Shown here: piece after piece, positions 1 through 5,135 of the stretch
Layout: every line of letters begins with the position of its first letter
How positions within the stretch are numbered: position 1 is the stretch's first letter
Source: an uncultured Prevotella sp.
GTDB lineage: Bacteria > Bacteroidota > Bacteroidia > Bacteroidales > Bacteroidaceae
NCBI GenBank assembly: GCA_900553155.1
Contig: USCM01000081.1
Coordinates: forward strand, 1-7,773
DNA: 7,773 bases
Direction of reading: 5' to 3'
Translations under genes and position numbers: made by a program
Notes under the pieces: model-generated
What the model was told of the DNA's origin: nothing
The model's input: only the letters and a program-made list of their open reading frames with translations
The model's database searches: none

Positions 1-1200
1 ACAAGCCGTATGCGACGCCATCCCTCCATTGCCCTCTACTGCGGCCGCAACGAGGGCTATCCGCCCAAGACGCTCGACGACGCGCTGCGCCAAACCGTGG
101 CAGACATGAACCCCAAGATGCTCTACATATCGTCGTCGGCAGACGATGGAGTGAGCGGACACGGCCCCTACTGGGCTGAGCCTGCACGCACCTACTTTGC
201 CCAGCAAAGCGGAAAGCTGCACACCGAGCGCGGCTTGCCCAACATCATGACACCCGAAGGCACACACCGCACCTTGGCACAGCCCACCGAATGGCAACCC
301 GGCGACGCATGGGGACGGCACGACTTCACCCAGTCTGGCGCCCAGCGTGGAGCCTCCTTCATGGCCATAGTGGAGAGGATGTTCGGCAAGATTACGTCAG
401 CCGACGAGTTTACGCGCCTTGCCCAGTGGCAGAACTACGAGGGATACCGTGCCATGTACGAGGCCGACTCCAAGTATCTGCAAGGTCTGCTTATATGGAT
501 GAGCCATGCCTGCTGGCCAAGCTACACATGGCAGTGCTACGACTACTACTTCGAGCCTACCGCCGCCTTCTACGGAGCGCGCAAGGCTTGCGAGCCATTG
601 CACATACAGCGCAACCCTCTGACACGCAACATAGAGGTTGTCAACCGCATAGCGGGTTACCACAAGGACCTTGTGGCAACCCGCGAGCTGCTCGACATCA
701 ACGGCAACCTTATATGTATGGACAGCCACACCACCGACGTGCCTGGCGTGTCTACCGTGGAGCTGCCCTCCCTTGCCACCGACTCGCTGCCCGATGGCAT
801 CGACGGCAAGGTGTACTACATACGCCTTCGCCTTGCCGACAGCAAGGACACTACCCTCTCCACCAACTTCTACGTGCTGTCTACCGACGAGGGCAACCTA
901 CAGCAGCTTGCCTCTCTGCCCGAGGTAAACCTCTCCGTTGCAGCCGAACGACGCACCGACAACACCCTGACGGTGAAGCTTAAGAACGCCAGCGACACAC
1001 CGGCTATGATGATAAGGCTCAACCTCAAGGCCAACGACGGCGAGCAAGTGCTGCCAGTACACTATGCCGACAACTACTTCCACCTTATGCCAGGCGAGGA
1101 GCGCACGATAGACGTGGCGTGGGATAAAGCCGACGCCCGACAGCAGGTGCCATTTGTGGAGCTAACCGGATATAATGTCAAGCGGCGCACACTGAGATAA
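1..1200 (+). CDS. Glycoside hydrolase family 2 protein (beta-mannosidase / exo-beta-glucosaminidase-like), 5'-truncated
   Basis: The reading frame is open from base 1, so the ATG at 10 is internal and the true start lies upstream of the window. About 399 C-terminal residues are visible. Counting from that internal ATG, HPSIALYCGRNEG (4-16) matches the GH2 strand that carries the acid/base glutamate (candidate E15, bases 52-54). HTERGLPN (71-78) carries the candidate nucleophile E73 (226-228). The stretch around 160-200 (LLIWMSHACWPSYTW, then DYYFEP) is the typical end of the GH2 TIM barrel. Residues about 205-396 look like C-terminal immunoglobulin-like domains, and the DNYFHLMPGEERT segment (354-366) resembles the last domain of exo-beta-glucosaminidases and mannosidases. 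The missing part should hold the export signal, the sugar-binding domain and the first half of the barrel. Family membership is solid; substrate is inferred and could be a beta-mannoside, glucosaminide or another beta-glycoside. No clear terminator follows the stop. Confidence 0.9.
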   Translation, partial: TSRMRRHPSIALYCGRNEGYPPKTLDDALRQTVADMNPKMLYISSSADDGVSGHGPYWAEPARTYFAQQSGKLHTERGLPNIMTPEGTHRTLAQPTEWQPGDAWGRHDFTQSGAQRGASFMAIVERMFGKITSADEFTRLAQWQNYEGYRAMYEADSKYLQGLLIWMSHACWPSYTWQCYDYYFEPTAAFYGARKACEPLHIQRNPLTRNIEVVNRIAGYHKDLVATRELLDINGNLICMDSHTTDVPGVSTVELPSLATDSLPDGIDGKVYYIRLRLADSKDTTLSTNFYVLSTDEGNLQQLASLPEVNLSVAAERRTDNTLTVKLKNASDTPAMMIRLNLKANDGEQVLPVHYADNYFHLMPGEERTIDVAWDKADARQQVPFVELTGYNVKRRTLR

Positions 1201-1256
1201 GCTTAAGGAGAAGGCAAATAAGCCTAAAATCTTTAATTAAACATAAAAATAGGCAG

Positions 1257-1293
1257 TTGTTGCCGTTCCTTACAATTTGTATCAGTAACTTTG
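1257..1293 (+). promoter_or_regulatory. Bacteroidetes-type promoter of the OmpA/TPR lipoprotein gene
   Basis: TAACTTTG at 1286-1293 matches the Bacteroidetes -7 consensus TAnnTTTG exactly. A TTG at 1260-1262, with a second one directly before it at 1257-1259, lies 23 nt upstream as the -33 element. Transcription would begin near 1300 and leave an AT-rich leader of about 30 nt before the ATG at 1329, with no Shine-Dalgarno sequence, as is usual in this phylum. The good match fits the strongly biased codon use of the gene. Confidence 0.8.
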
Positions 1294-1328
1294 CAACTTA
1301 AAAATAGATTAATAACATTCATAACAAA

Positions 1329-3002
1329 ATGCAGAAGAAAAGTTTATTTATTCTTTCAGCAGCCTCAGTGTTGCTGATGTCATCTTGCTCGAAGCTCGGC
1401 GCATTGTCTGCCGACAACTTCACAGTAACTCCTAACCCGCTCGAAAGCCAGGGTGGTAAGGTACCTGCCACAATCAACGGTTCTTTCCCAGAGAAATACA
1501 TGAAGAAGAAGGCCGTTGTAACCGTAACTCCAGAGCTGCGCTATGCAGACGGCAAGGTAGCCAAGGGCAACAGCGCCACATTCCAGGGCGAGAAGGTTAT
1601 GGGCAACGACCAGACCATCTCTTACAAGGTAGGCGGCCGCTACACCATGAAGACTGCTTTCGACTATGTACCCGATATGCAGAAGAGCGAGATGTACCTC
1701 ACATTCGACGCTCGCATCGGCAAGAAGCAGTGCGACGTTCCTGCCGTTAAGGTAGCCAACGGCGTTATCGCCACTTCAGAGCTTTACAAGAAGACACTCG
1801 CTTCTGAGAGCGGTGTTATCGCTCCTGACACATTCCAGCGTGTAAACGAGAAGAAGCAGGAAGCCAACATCAAGTTCCTCATCAACCAGGCCAACATCCG
1901 CAAGAGCGAGCTCAAGAACAACTCGGTACATGAGTTTGTTGAGATGCTCAAGAAGATCAACGCCGACCGCGAGGGCTTCAACGTACAGAACGTGGAGATT
2001 CAGGCTTACGCTTCACCAGAGGGTGGTGTCAAGTTCAACGACAAGCTTGCTGGCAAGCGTAAGAACGAGTCGGAGAAGTATGTTAAGGGTGCTTTGAAGC
2101 AGACTAAGGTAAACGCCGACATCGACGCTCACTATACAGCCCAGGACTGGGACGGCTTCCAGAAGCTCGTTGCAGCATCTAACCTCCAGGACAAGGACGT
2201 TATCCTCCGCGTTCTCTCTATGTACGAGGACCCGCAGGAGCGCGAGCAGCAGATTCGCAACATGTCTGCAGGTTTCCGCGAGTTGGCTGACGGCATCCTC
2301 CCAGAGTTGCGCCGTTCACGCCTCATCATCAACTACGAGACAATAGGTCGCTCGGACGAGCAGATCGAGCAGCAGTACAAGGACGACGCTGCCAAGCTTA
2401 GCGCCGACGAGTTGCTCTACCTCGCTACATTCGACAAGACACCTGCCGAGCAGGAGGCTATCTACACCAAGACCACACAGATATACGACAAGGACTACCG
2501 CGCATACAACAACCTCGCTGCCTTGGCTCTCGCTAAGGGCGACAAGGCTGCCGCACAGCAGTATGCTGCCAAGGCTGCTTCTCTTAGCAACAACACACCG
2601 GAGGCTCAGGCCAACATGGGCTTGATAGCTCTCGTAAACGGTGACGTTCAGGAGGCAGAGCGCGCTATCTCTAAGTCGGCCAACTCGGAGAACGTTAAGG
2701 CTGCTCTCGGCGCCCTCAACATCGCTAAGGGCAACTACGCTCAGGCAGAGCAGGACTTCGGCAAGACCAACAGCAACACTGCTGCCTTGGCACAGCTCCT
2801 CAACAAGAACTACGACGCTGCCGCTAAGACTCTTGACAAGGTTCAGAACCCGAACGCTTTGACCGACTATCTGCACGCTGTTGTAGCTGCTCGTCGTGGC
2901 AACAAGTTCGCTGCTTCTTCATACCTCAAGGAGGCTCTCCAGAAGGATCCTTCGCTCAAGCAGTATGCTGAGAACGACTTGGAGCTTTCGCTTCTGAAGT
3001 AA
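1329..3002 (+). CDS. Outer-membrane-type lipoprotein with OmpA-like region and C-terminal TPR repeats
   Basis: 557 residues. Residues 1-20 form a lipoprotein signal peptide (MQKKS, a hydrophobic core, then LLMSSC with the lipidated Cys at 20). The -3 position is Met, slightly unusual. No acidic surface-export signal follows the Cys, so a periplasm-facing anchor seems likely. Residues about 30-135 are beta-rich and unassigned. Residues about 180-260 resemble an OmpA-like fold: AYASPEGG (226-233) followed by N237 and R244 in the places of the peptidoglycan-binding N and R, but with Ser229 where the usual Asp stands. The following segment with DWDGF and LRRSRL (about 270-335) resembles a region found after such domains in other Bacteroidales envelope proteins. 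Residues about 385-545 contain four to five TPR-like helical pairs. Codon use is strongly biased (Lys almost always AAG), suggesting abundant expression. The gene has its own promoter and terminator and so looks monocistronic. The precise function is unknown; a structural or scaffold role in the envelope is inferred. Confidence 0.88.
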   Translation: MQKKSLFILSAASVLLMSSCSKLGALSADNFTVTPNPLESQGGKVPATINGSFPEKYMKKKAVVTVTPELRYADGKVAKGNSATFQGEKVMGNDQTISYKVGGRYTMKTAFDYVPDMQKSEMYLTFDARIGKKQCDVPAVKVANGVIATSELYKKTLASESGVIAPDTFQRVNEKKQEANIKFLINQANIRKSELKNNSVHEFVEMLKKINADREGFNVQNVEIQAYASPEGGVKFNDKLAGKRKNESEKYVKGALKQTKVNADIDAHYTAQDWDGFQKLVAASNLQDKDVILRVLSMYEDPQEREQQIRNMSAGFRELADGILPELRRSRLIINYETIGRSDEQIEQQYKDDAAKLSADELLYLATFDKTPAEQEAIYTKTTQIYDKDYRAYNNLAALALAKGDKAAAQQYAAKAASLSNNTPEAQANMGLIALVNGDVQEAERAISKSANSENVKAALGALNIAKGNYAQAEQDFGKTNSNTAALAQLLNKNYDAAAKTLDKVQNPNALTDYLHAVVAARRGNKFAASSYLKEALQKDPSLKQYAENDLELSLLK

Positions 3003-3021
3003 TAACTCTATACATAACATT

Positions 3022-3068
3022 AACGGCAATTACACGATAGGCATATCGTATAATTGCCGTTTATTATT
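3022..3068 (+). terminator. Strong intrinsic terminator, also lying in the leader of the next gene
   Basis: Bases 3022-3039 pair with 3044-3061: 18 positions with a single C/A mismatch and a 4-nt loop. A T-rich tail (TTATTATTTA) follows. It starts 20 bases after the stop of the TPR lipoprotein gene and ends only about 8-14 bases before the ATG of the next gene, so it separates a seemingly highly expressed gene from a lower-expressed one. Confidence 0.88.
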
Positions 3069-3075
3069 TAGGCTA

Positions 3076-4074
3076 ATGAAACATCCATATTACACGCTGT
3101 TATTGTCGCTCGTCGCCCTGCTCGCCTCCTGCGGCACCGACAGCCGCCACTTCAAGATAGACGGCCACTTGCTCAACCTCAACCAAGGCGAGTTCTACGT
3201 CTACTCGCCCGACGGCAGCGTTACGCACGGCATGGACACTATAAAGGTGCAGGCTGGTCGATTCAGCTATAGCGTGGAGTGCGACCGCCCCATGACCCTC
3301 ATGATTGTCTTCCCAAACTTTACCGAGCAGCCCGTCTTTGCCGAACCCGGCAAGAGCGTGGACATCAGGGGCAACGCTTCGCACCTTAAGGAGATGACGG
3401 TTAAGGGTACAAAGGCCAACAAACTGATGAACGCCTTTCGTGAGCAGATTCTCTCGGCATCGCCTGTCGAGATGAAGAAGCGTGCCATACAGACGGCAGA
3501 GGACAATCCGGAAAGCCCGGTGGCTGTGTATCTGGTGCGCCGATATCTCATAACAACCACCCGCCCCGACTATAACACAGCCATACGTCTGCTTAAACTC
3601 ATTATGGAGAAGCAGCCCGAAAACCAAAATGCCGCCCGCCTCCTTGCCTCTTGCAACGGCAAGACGGCTCTATCTAAAGGGGCAAAGCTGCCAAGCTTCT
3701 CTGCCAAGGACATCAACGGCAAGGTGGTCAACAATGCCTCTGTGGCTACTGCGCCTAACGTGGTGTTCCACGTATGGGCTACATGGAACTACGGCTCTAC
3801 ATCGCAGCTGCGCCAGCTGGCTGACAGAGAACGCGAGCTTGACGGCAAGCTTAAGGTTATAAGCATCTGCCTTGACCCCGACAAGGGTTCGTGTCTACGC
3901 ACTCTTAAGCAATACGATGCCGAGAACGTCACCACTATCTGCGACGGCAGAATGGTGGAAGGCGACCTCTTCAACCGCTTGGGTCTGTCGAATGTGCCAG
4001 ATAATATCGTCATAAAGAACGGCAAGGTTGAAGACCTGCACATCGACTTCGACAAGATTAAGAGTATGCTGTAA
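3076..4074 (+). CDS. Lipoprotein with N-terminal DUF4369 and a cysteine-less thioredoxin-like (TlpA/AhpC-type) domain
   Basis: 332 residues. Residues 1-19 form a clear lipoprotein signal peptide ending LLASC (Cys19), which supports the ATG at 3076. Residues about 25-125 match DUF4369, a beta-rich domain found before thioredoxin domains in Bacteroidetes lipoproteins (IDGHLLNL, GRFSYS, FAEPGKSVDI, VKGTKANKLMNAF). A helical linker spans about 125-195. Residues about 200-332 are a thioredoxin-like fold: KLPSFSAKDINGK, then FHVWATWNYGS (231-241), then NVPDNIVIKNGKV (306-318) with candidate cis-Pro308. The active-site CxxC expected after WATW is replaced by Asn238-Tyr-Gly-Ser241 (bases 3787-3798), so classical thiol-disulphide exchange cannot occur at this site. 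Three other Cys (265, 273, 289) exist in the domain. The protein is probably membrane-anchored and periplasmic, with a binding or chaperone-like role rather than a redox role (inference). No promoter is visible between the preceding terminator and the start, so expression may depend on read-through or on a non-consensus promoter. Confidence 0.9.
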   Translation: MKHPYYTLLLSLVALLASCGTDSRHFKIDGHLLNLNQGEFYVYSPDGSVTHGMDTIKVQAGRFSYSVECDRPMTLMIVFPNFTEQPVFAEPGKSVDIRGNASHLKEMTVKGTKANKLMNAFREQILSASPVEMKKRAIQTAEDNPESPVAVYLVRRYLITTTRPDYNTAIRLLKLIMEKQPENQNAARLLASCNGKTALSKGAKLPSFSAKDINGKVVNNASVATAPNVVFHVWATWNYGSTSQLRQLADRERELDGKLKVISICLDPDKGSCLRTLKQYDAENVTTICDGRMVEGDLFNRLGLSNVPDNIVIKNGKVEDLHIDFDKIKSML

Positions 4075-4081
4075 CGTGCAA

Positions 4082-4131
4082 CGTATGTTGTATATTTCTA
4101 TGTATATACAACATACGCAGTTTTTGTTTTT
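4082..4131 (+). terminator. Strong intrinsic terminator after the thioredoxin-like gene
   Basis: Bases 4082-4095 and 4104-4117 are perfect 14-bp complementary arms around an 8-nt loop, followed by a T-rich run (TTTTTGTTTTTAT) from 4121. The hairpin begins 7 bases after the stop codon. Read on the other strand there is no T-run, so it acts in the + direction only. Confidence 0.9.
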
Positions 4132-4445
4132 ATATAACAATGTGACAGAAAGCACCACGCATCGCCATAAACCCCTGTATAACAGCAACATACAAGGCTG
4201 GCAGATCGGCTAAAATATAGCAGATGTGCCAGCCGATATAACAGACGTGGTTGGCGAAGTGCCAGGCGAGGTCGGTGTTATATGCTAAGCGAGGATTACA
4301 GCATACGAAAGATTTTATTATAAGGTGTCGGTAACGTCGTTACAAAGTATCGGTAATCTCATTATCGACACCTTGTAACACACCCTCTTCTACTGTCAGT
4401 TTGCCCGTTGGAGACAGGCAGATAGGCTGTCACATTGCTCTGTTT
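4132..4445 (-). ncRNA. Candidate structured non-coding RNA (hypothetical, unnamed)
   Basis: No protein gene is apparent here. A minus-strand promoter sits just before 4445. Bases 4138-4148 and 4427-4437 are perfect 11-bp complements that would close the two ends of the transcript. On the minus strand a G-U pair (4438/4137) and an A-U pair (4439/4136) extend this to 13. Helices compatible with the closing stem are 4196-4203/4227-4234 (8 bp), 4236-4243/4276-4283 (8 bp), 4322-4334/4362-4374 (13 pairs, one wobble) and 4393-4397/4413-4417 (5 bp). Together they suggest a multi-branched RNA of about 300 nt. I do not recognise the family. It lacks the RNase P core sequence and tmRNA hallmarks, and is longer than typical 6S RNA. 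No U-tract ends it on the minus strand. An alternative is a short non-autonomous mobile element with 11-bp terminal repeats. Confidence 0.35.
4322..4374. repeat. Inverted repeat, 13-bp arms with nested alternative hairpins
   Basis: Bases 4322-4334 pair with 4362-4374 with one G-T wobble. Inside, GTAAC/GTTAC (4331-4335 and 4339-4343, 3-nt loop) and CGGTAA/TTATCG (4351-4356 and 4362-4367) form competing hairpins, and the heptamer TCGGTAA occurs twice (4328-4334, 4350-4356). No T-run follows on either strand, so it is unlikely to be a simple terminator. Confidence 0.6.
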
Positions 4446-4450
4446 CTATG

Positions 4451-4484
4451 CAAAAGTAACAGCCATTATCTTATTGATTATCAA
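4451..4484 (-). promoter_or_regulatory. Minus-strand Bacteroidetes-type promoter inside the convergent gap
   Basis: On the minus strand, bases 4458-4451 read TACTTTTG, a full match to TAnnTTTG. Bases 4484-4482 read TTG as a -33 element. The gap between the two is 23 nt, the same as in the promoter of the TPR lipoprotein gene. It points away from the peptidase gene and towards the structured segment at 4132-4445, where there is no credible open reading frame. Confidence 0.5.
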
Positions 4485-4574
4485 CACAATATGCATTTTC
4501 TGTCACTTATTGCACTATTTATAAGCAACCAATTTCTTTTTTAAGAAACATTTGGCTGAACGCAAGCTGCGAGT

Positions 4575-4593
4575 GTTGGGCTGCAAGCCCAAC
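4575..4593. repeat. Compact inverted repeat, 8-bp arms, 3-nt loop
   Basis: GTTGGGCT at 4575-4582 and AGCCCAAC at 4586-4593 are perfect complements around GCA. No T-run follows. A weaker hairpin of the same style (CGCA/TGCG around AGC) lies immediately upstream at 4561-4571. Confidence 0.75.
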
Positions 4594-4598
4594 CAAAC

Positions 4599-4622
4599 TT
4601 ATGTTCTTATGTTCTTATGTCT
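4599..4622. repeat. Short tandem repeat, 8-bp unit, about 3 copies
   Basis: TTATGTTC occurs at 4599-4606 and 4607-4614, and a third copy at 4615-4622 differs only in its last two bases. It is not in a recognisable gene. Confidence 0.75.
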
Positions 4623-4669
4623 TAAAATATTAACATGTACTCGTGTCTTCTGTTTTTTTATGTTTATCG

Positions 4670-4795
4670 CCGTATATATTTTCCGAGTGGCACATCGTGC
4701 CACTGCTTTACATTCAGATAAAGCTGTCGAGAGCTTGCTCTCGTAAGGCTTTATATGGATGTAAGGCAAGTCGAAGACTCGGAAAATATATACGG
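4670..4795. repeat. 126-bp multi-branched palindromic element with perfect 19-bp terminal arms
   Basis: Bases 4670-4688 and 4777-4795 are perfect reverse complements (19 bp). Between them lie three further elements. GTGGCAC/GTGCCAC (4687-4693 and 4697-4703) is a hairpin with a 3-nt loop that shares two bases with the outer arm. A 21-position stem (4704-4724 with 4748-4768) has two wobbles and one G/A mismatch. CGAGAG/CTCTCG (4728-4733 and 4738-4743) is a hairpin around the tetraloop CTTG that caps the long stem. Nearly every base is paired. A 7-bp direct repeat TTTATCG flanks the element (4663-4669 and 4799-4805); it abuts the left arm exactly but is 3 bases from the right. It could be a non-autonomous palindromic mobile element or a structured RNA. 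I do not recognise a named family. Confidence 0.85.
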
Positions 4796-4799
4796 GGTT

Positions 4800-5030
4800 T
4801 TATCGGTTTTTGTCAAAGCCCTGACATATACTCACATAATCCTCCACGACAAACTCCAGTTTTTTTGGTGAGAGGCATTTGTACTTGTTGCTCCTTTGCT
4901 TGTAGTTCCCACAGAACGCACAGAAGACACAGAAGCCTACGGGCTTAAGCTTTTGGAACCCACAGAAGAGCCTACGCTTCGCGAGGCATGAACTCACGGA
5001 AATGATTGCTTGTTTAGCGTAGTGTTGCAT
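4800..5030 (-). CDS. Doubtful small open reading frame, Cys/Phe-rich repeat
   Basis: A 76-residue frame from an ATG at 5030-5028 to TAA at 4802-4800. It contains an FC tripeptide repeat (FCVFCAFC, about residues 33-40) that comes directly from a 9-bp DNA repeat. The C-terminal 35 residues are more protein-like and charged (KKLEFVVEDY, then CQGFDKNR). The stop codon lies five bases from the palindromic element. No promoter was found and the N-terminal codons overlap a 16-bp tandem duplication. It is probably a remnant or a repeat-derived frame; a real small protein cannot be excluded. Confidence 0.2.
   Translation of the reverse strand: MQHYAKQAIISVSSCLAKRRLFCGFQKLKPVGFCVFCAFCGNYKQRSNKYKCLSPKKLEFVVEDYVSICQGFDKNR
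4910..4967. repeat. CACAGAA repeat, three copies at 9-bp period plus one outlier
   Basis: CACAGAA starts at 4910, 4919 and 4928, an exact 9-bp period, with a fourth copy at 4961-4967. The copies at 4928 and 4961 are each followed closely by GCCTACG, so a longer unit may have been duplicated. A hairpin AAGCC/GGCTT (4933-4937 and 4942-4946) lies between them. Short repeats of this type occur between genes in several bacterial phyla; function unknown. Confidence 0.7.
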
Positions 5031-5049
5031 AGTCGTAGTGTTACATAGT
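5018..5049. repeat. Tandem duplication of a 16-bp unit
   Basis: CGTAGTGTTGCATAGT at 5018-5033 is directly followed by a copy with one G-to-A change at 5034-5049. The fresh-looking duplication lies in non-coding DNA between the doubtful small frame and the end of the peptidase gene. Confidence 0.85.
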
Positions 5050-5050
5050 T

Positions 5051-5079
5051 ACGTATTATACGTCGCCGAGGCGGCGACG
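5051..5079. repeat. Two overlapping inverted repeats with 3-nt loops
   Basis: ACGTA/TACGT (5051-5055 and 5059-5063, loop TTA) overlaps CGTCGCCG/CGGCGACG (5061-5068 and 5072-5079, loop AGG). Both cannot form at once on a single strand. Neither is followed by a T-run on either strand, so a classical terminator is unlikely. Confidence 0.75.
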
Positions 5080-5110
5080 CCCCCTCGCAGCCAATTACAC
5101 CCATCACATG

Positions 5111-5133
5111 GAACGGCGAGCTCCCGTTCGCCG
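5111..5133 (-). terminator. Possible end-of-gene hairpin of the M16 peptidase
   Basis: Just beyond the peptidase stop codon, CGGCGA/TCGCCG (5114-5119 and 5128-5133) or alternatively GAACGG/CCGTTC (5111-5116 and 5124-5129) can form a GC-rich hairpin. Its position fits a transcript end on the minus strand, but no U-tract follows, so a factor-dependent or merely protective role is as likely. Confidence 0.35.
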
Positions 5134-5135
5134 AC

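Larger units (their letters stand above)
4446..4669. other. Non-coding spacer with small repeats
   Basis: Apart from the minus-strand promoter, this AT-rich stretch holds a third copy of the GTGACAG motif in inverted orientation (4500-4506). It also has a short hairpin (TTTCTT/AAGAAA, 4533-4538 and 4543-4548), a compact inverted repeat at 4575-4593, and an 8-bp unit TTATGTTC repeated about three times (4599-4622). No convincing coding sequence is visible. Confidence 0.6.

Noticed and set aside
291..983. 230-residue plus-strand frame
   Set aside because: An Arg/Pro/Ala-rich shifted reading of the GH2 gene without recognisable motifs.
1201..1260. Weak hairpins after the first GH2 gene
   Set aside because: Arms of only 4-5 bp with no T-run; not enough for a terminator call.
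2316..2876. 186-residue frame on the minus strand
   Set aside because: It lies wholly antisense to the TPR lipoprotein gene, which has signal peptide, domains, promoter and biased codons. The hydrophobic Leu/Val-rich translation is what AAG/CTC-rich codons give on the other strand.
4132..4445. RNase P RNA, tmRNA or 6S RNA
   Set aside because: I found no GAGGAAAGTCC-type core, no tRNA-like T-arm with CCA end, and the length is more than expected for 6S; pairing of the ends alone is not specific.
4142..4506. 10-bp inverted repeat GTGACAGAAA/TTTCTGTCAC as ends of a transposable element
   Set aside because: An inverted repeat of 10 bp across this distance can occur by chance in about 1 kb, and there is no transposase or target duplication.
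4552..4948. Two plus-strand frames of 64 and 101 residues
   Set aside because: They run straight through the palindromic element and the 9-bp repeat, lack a promoter, and show no conserved motif.
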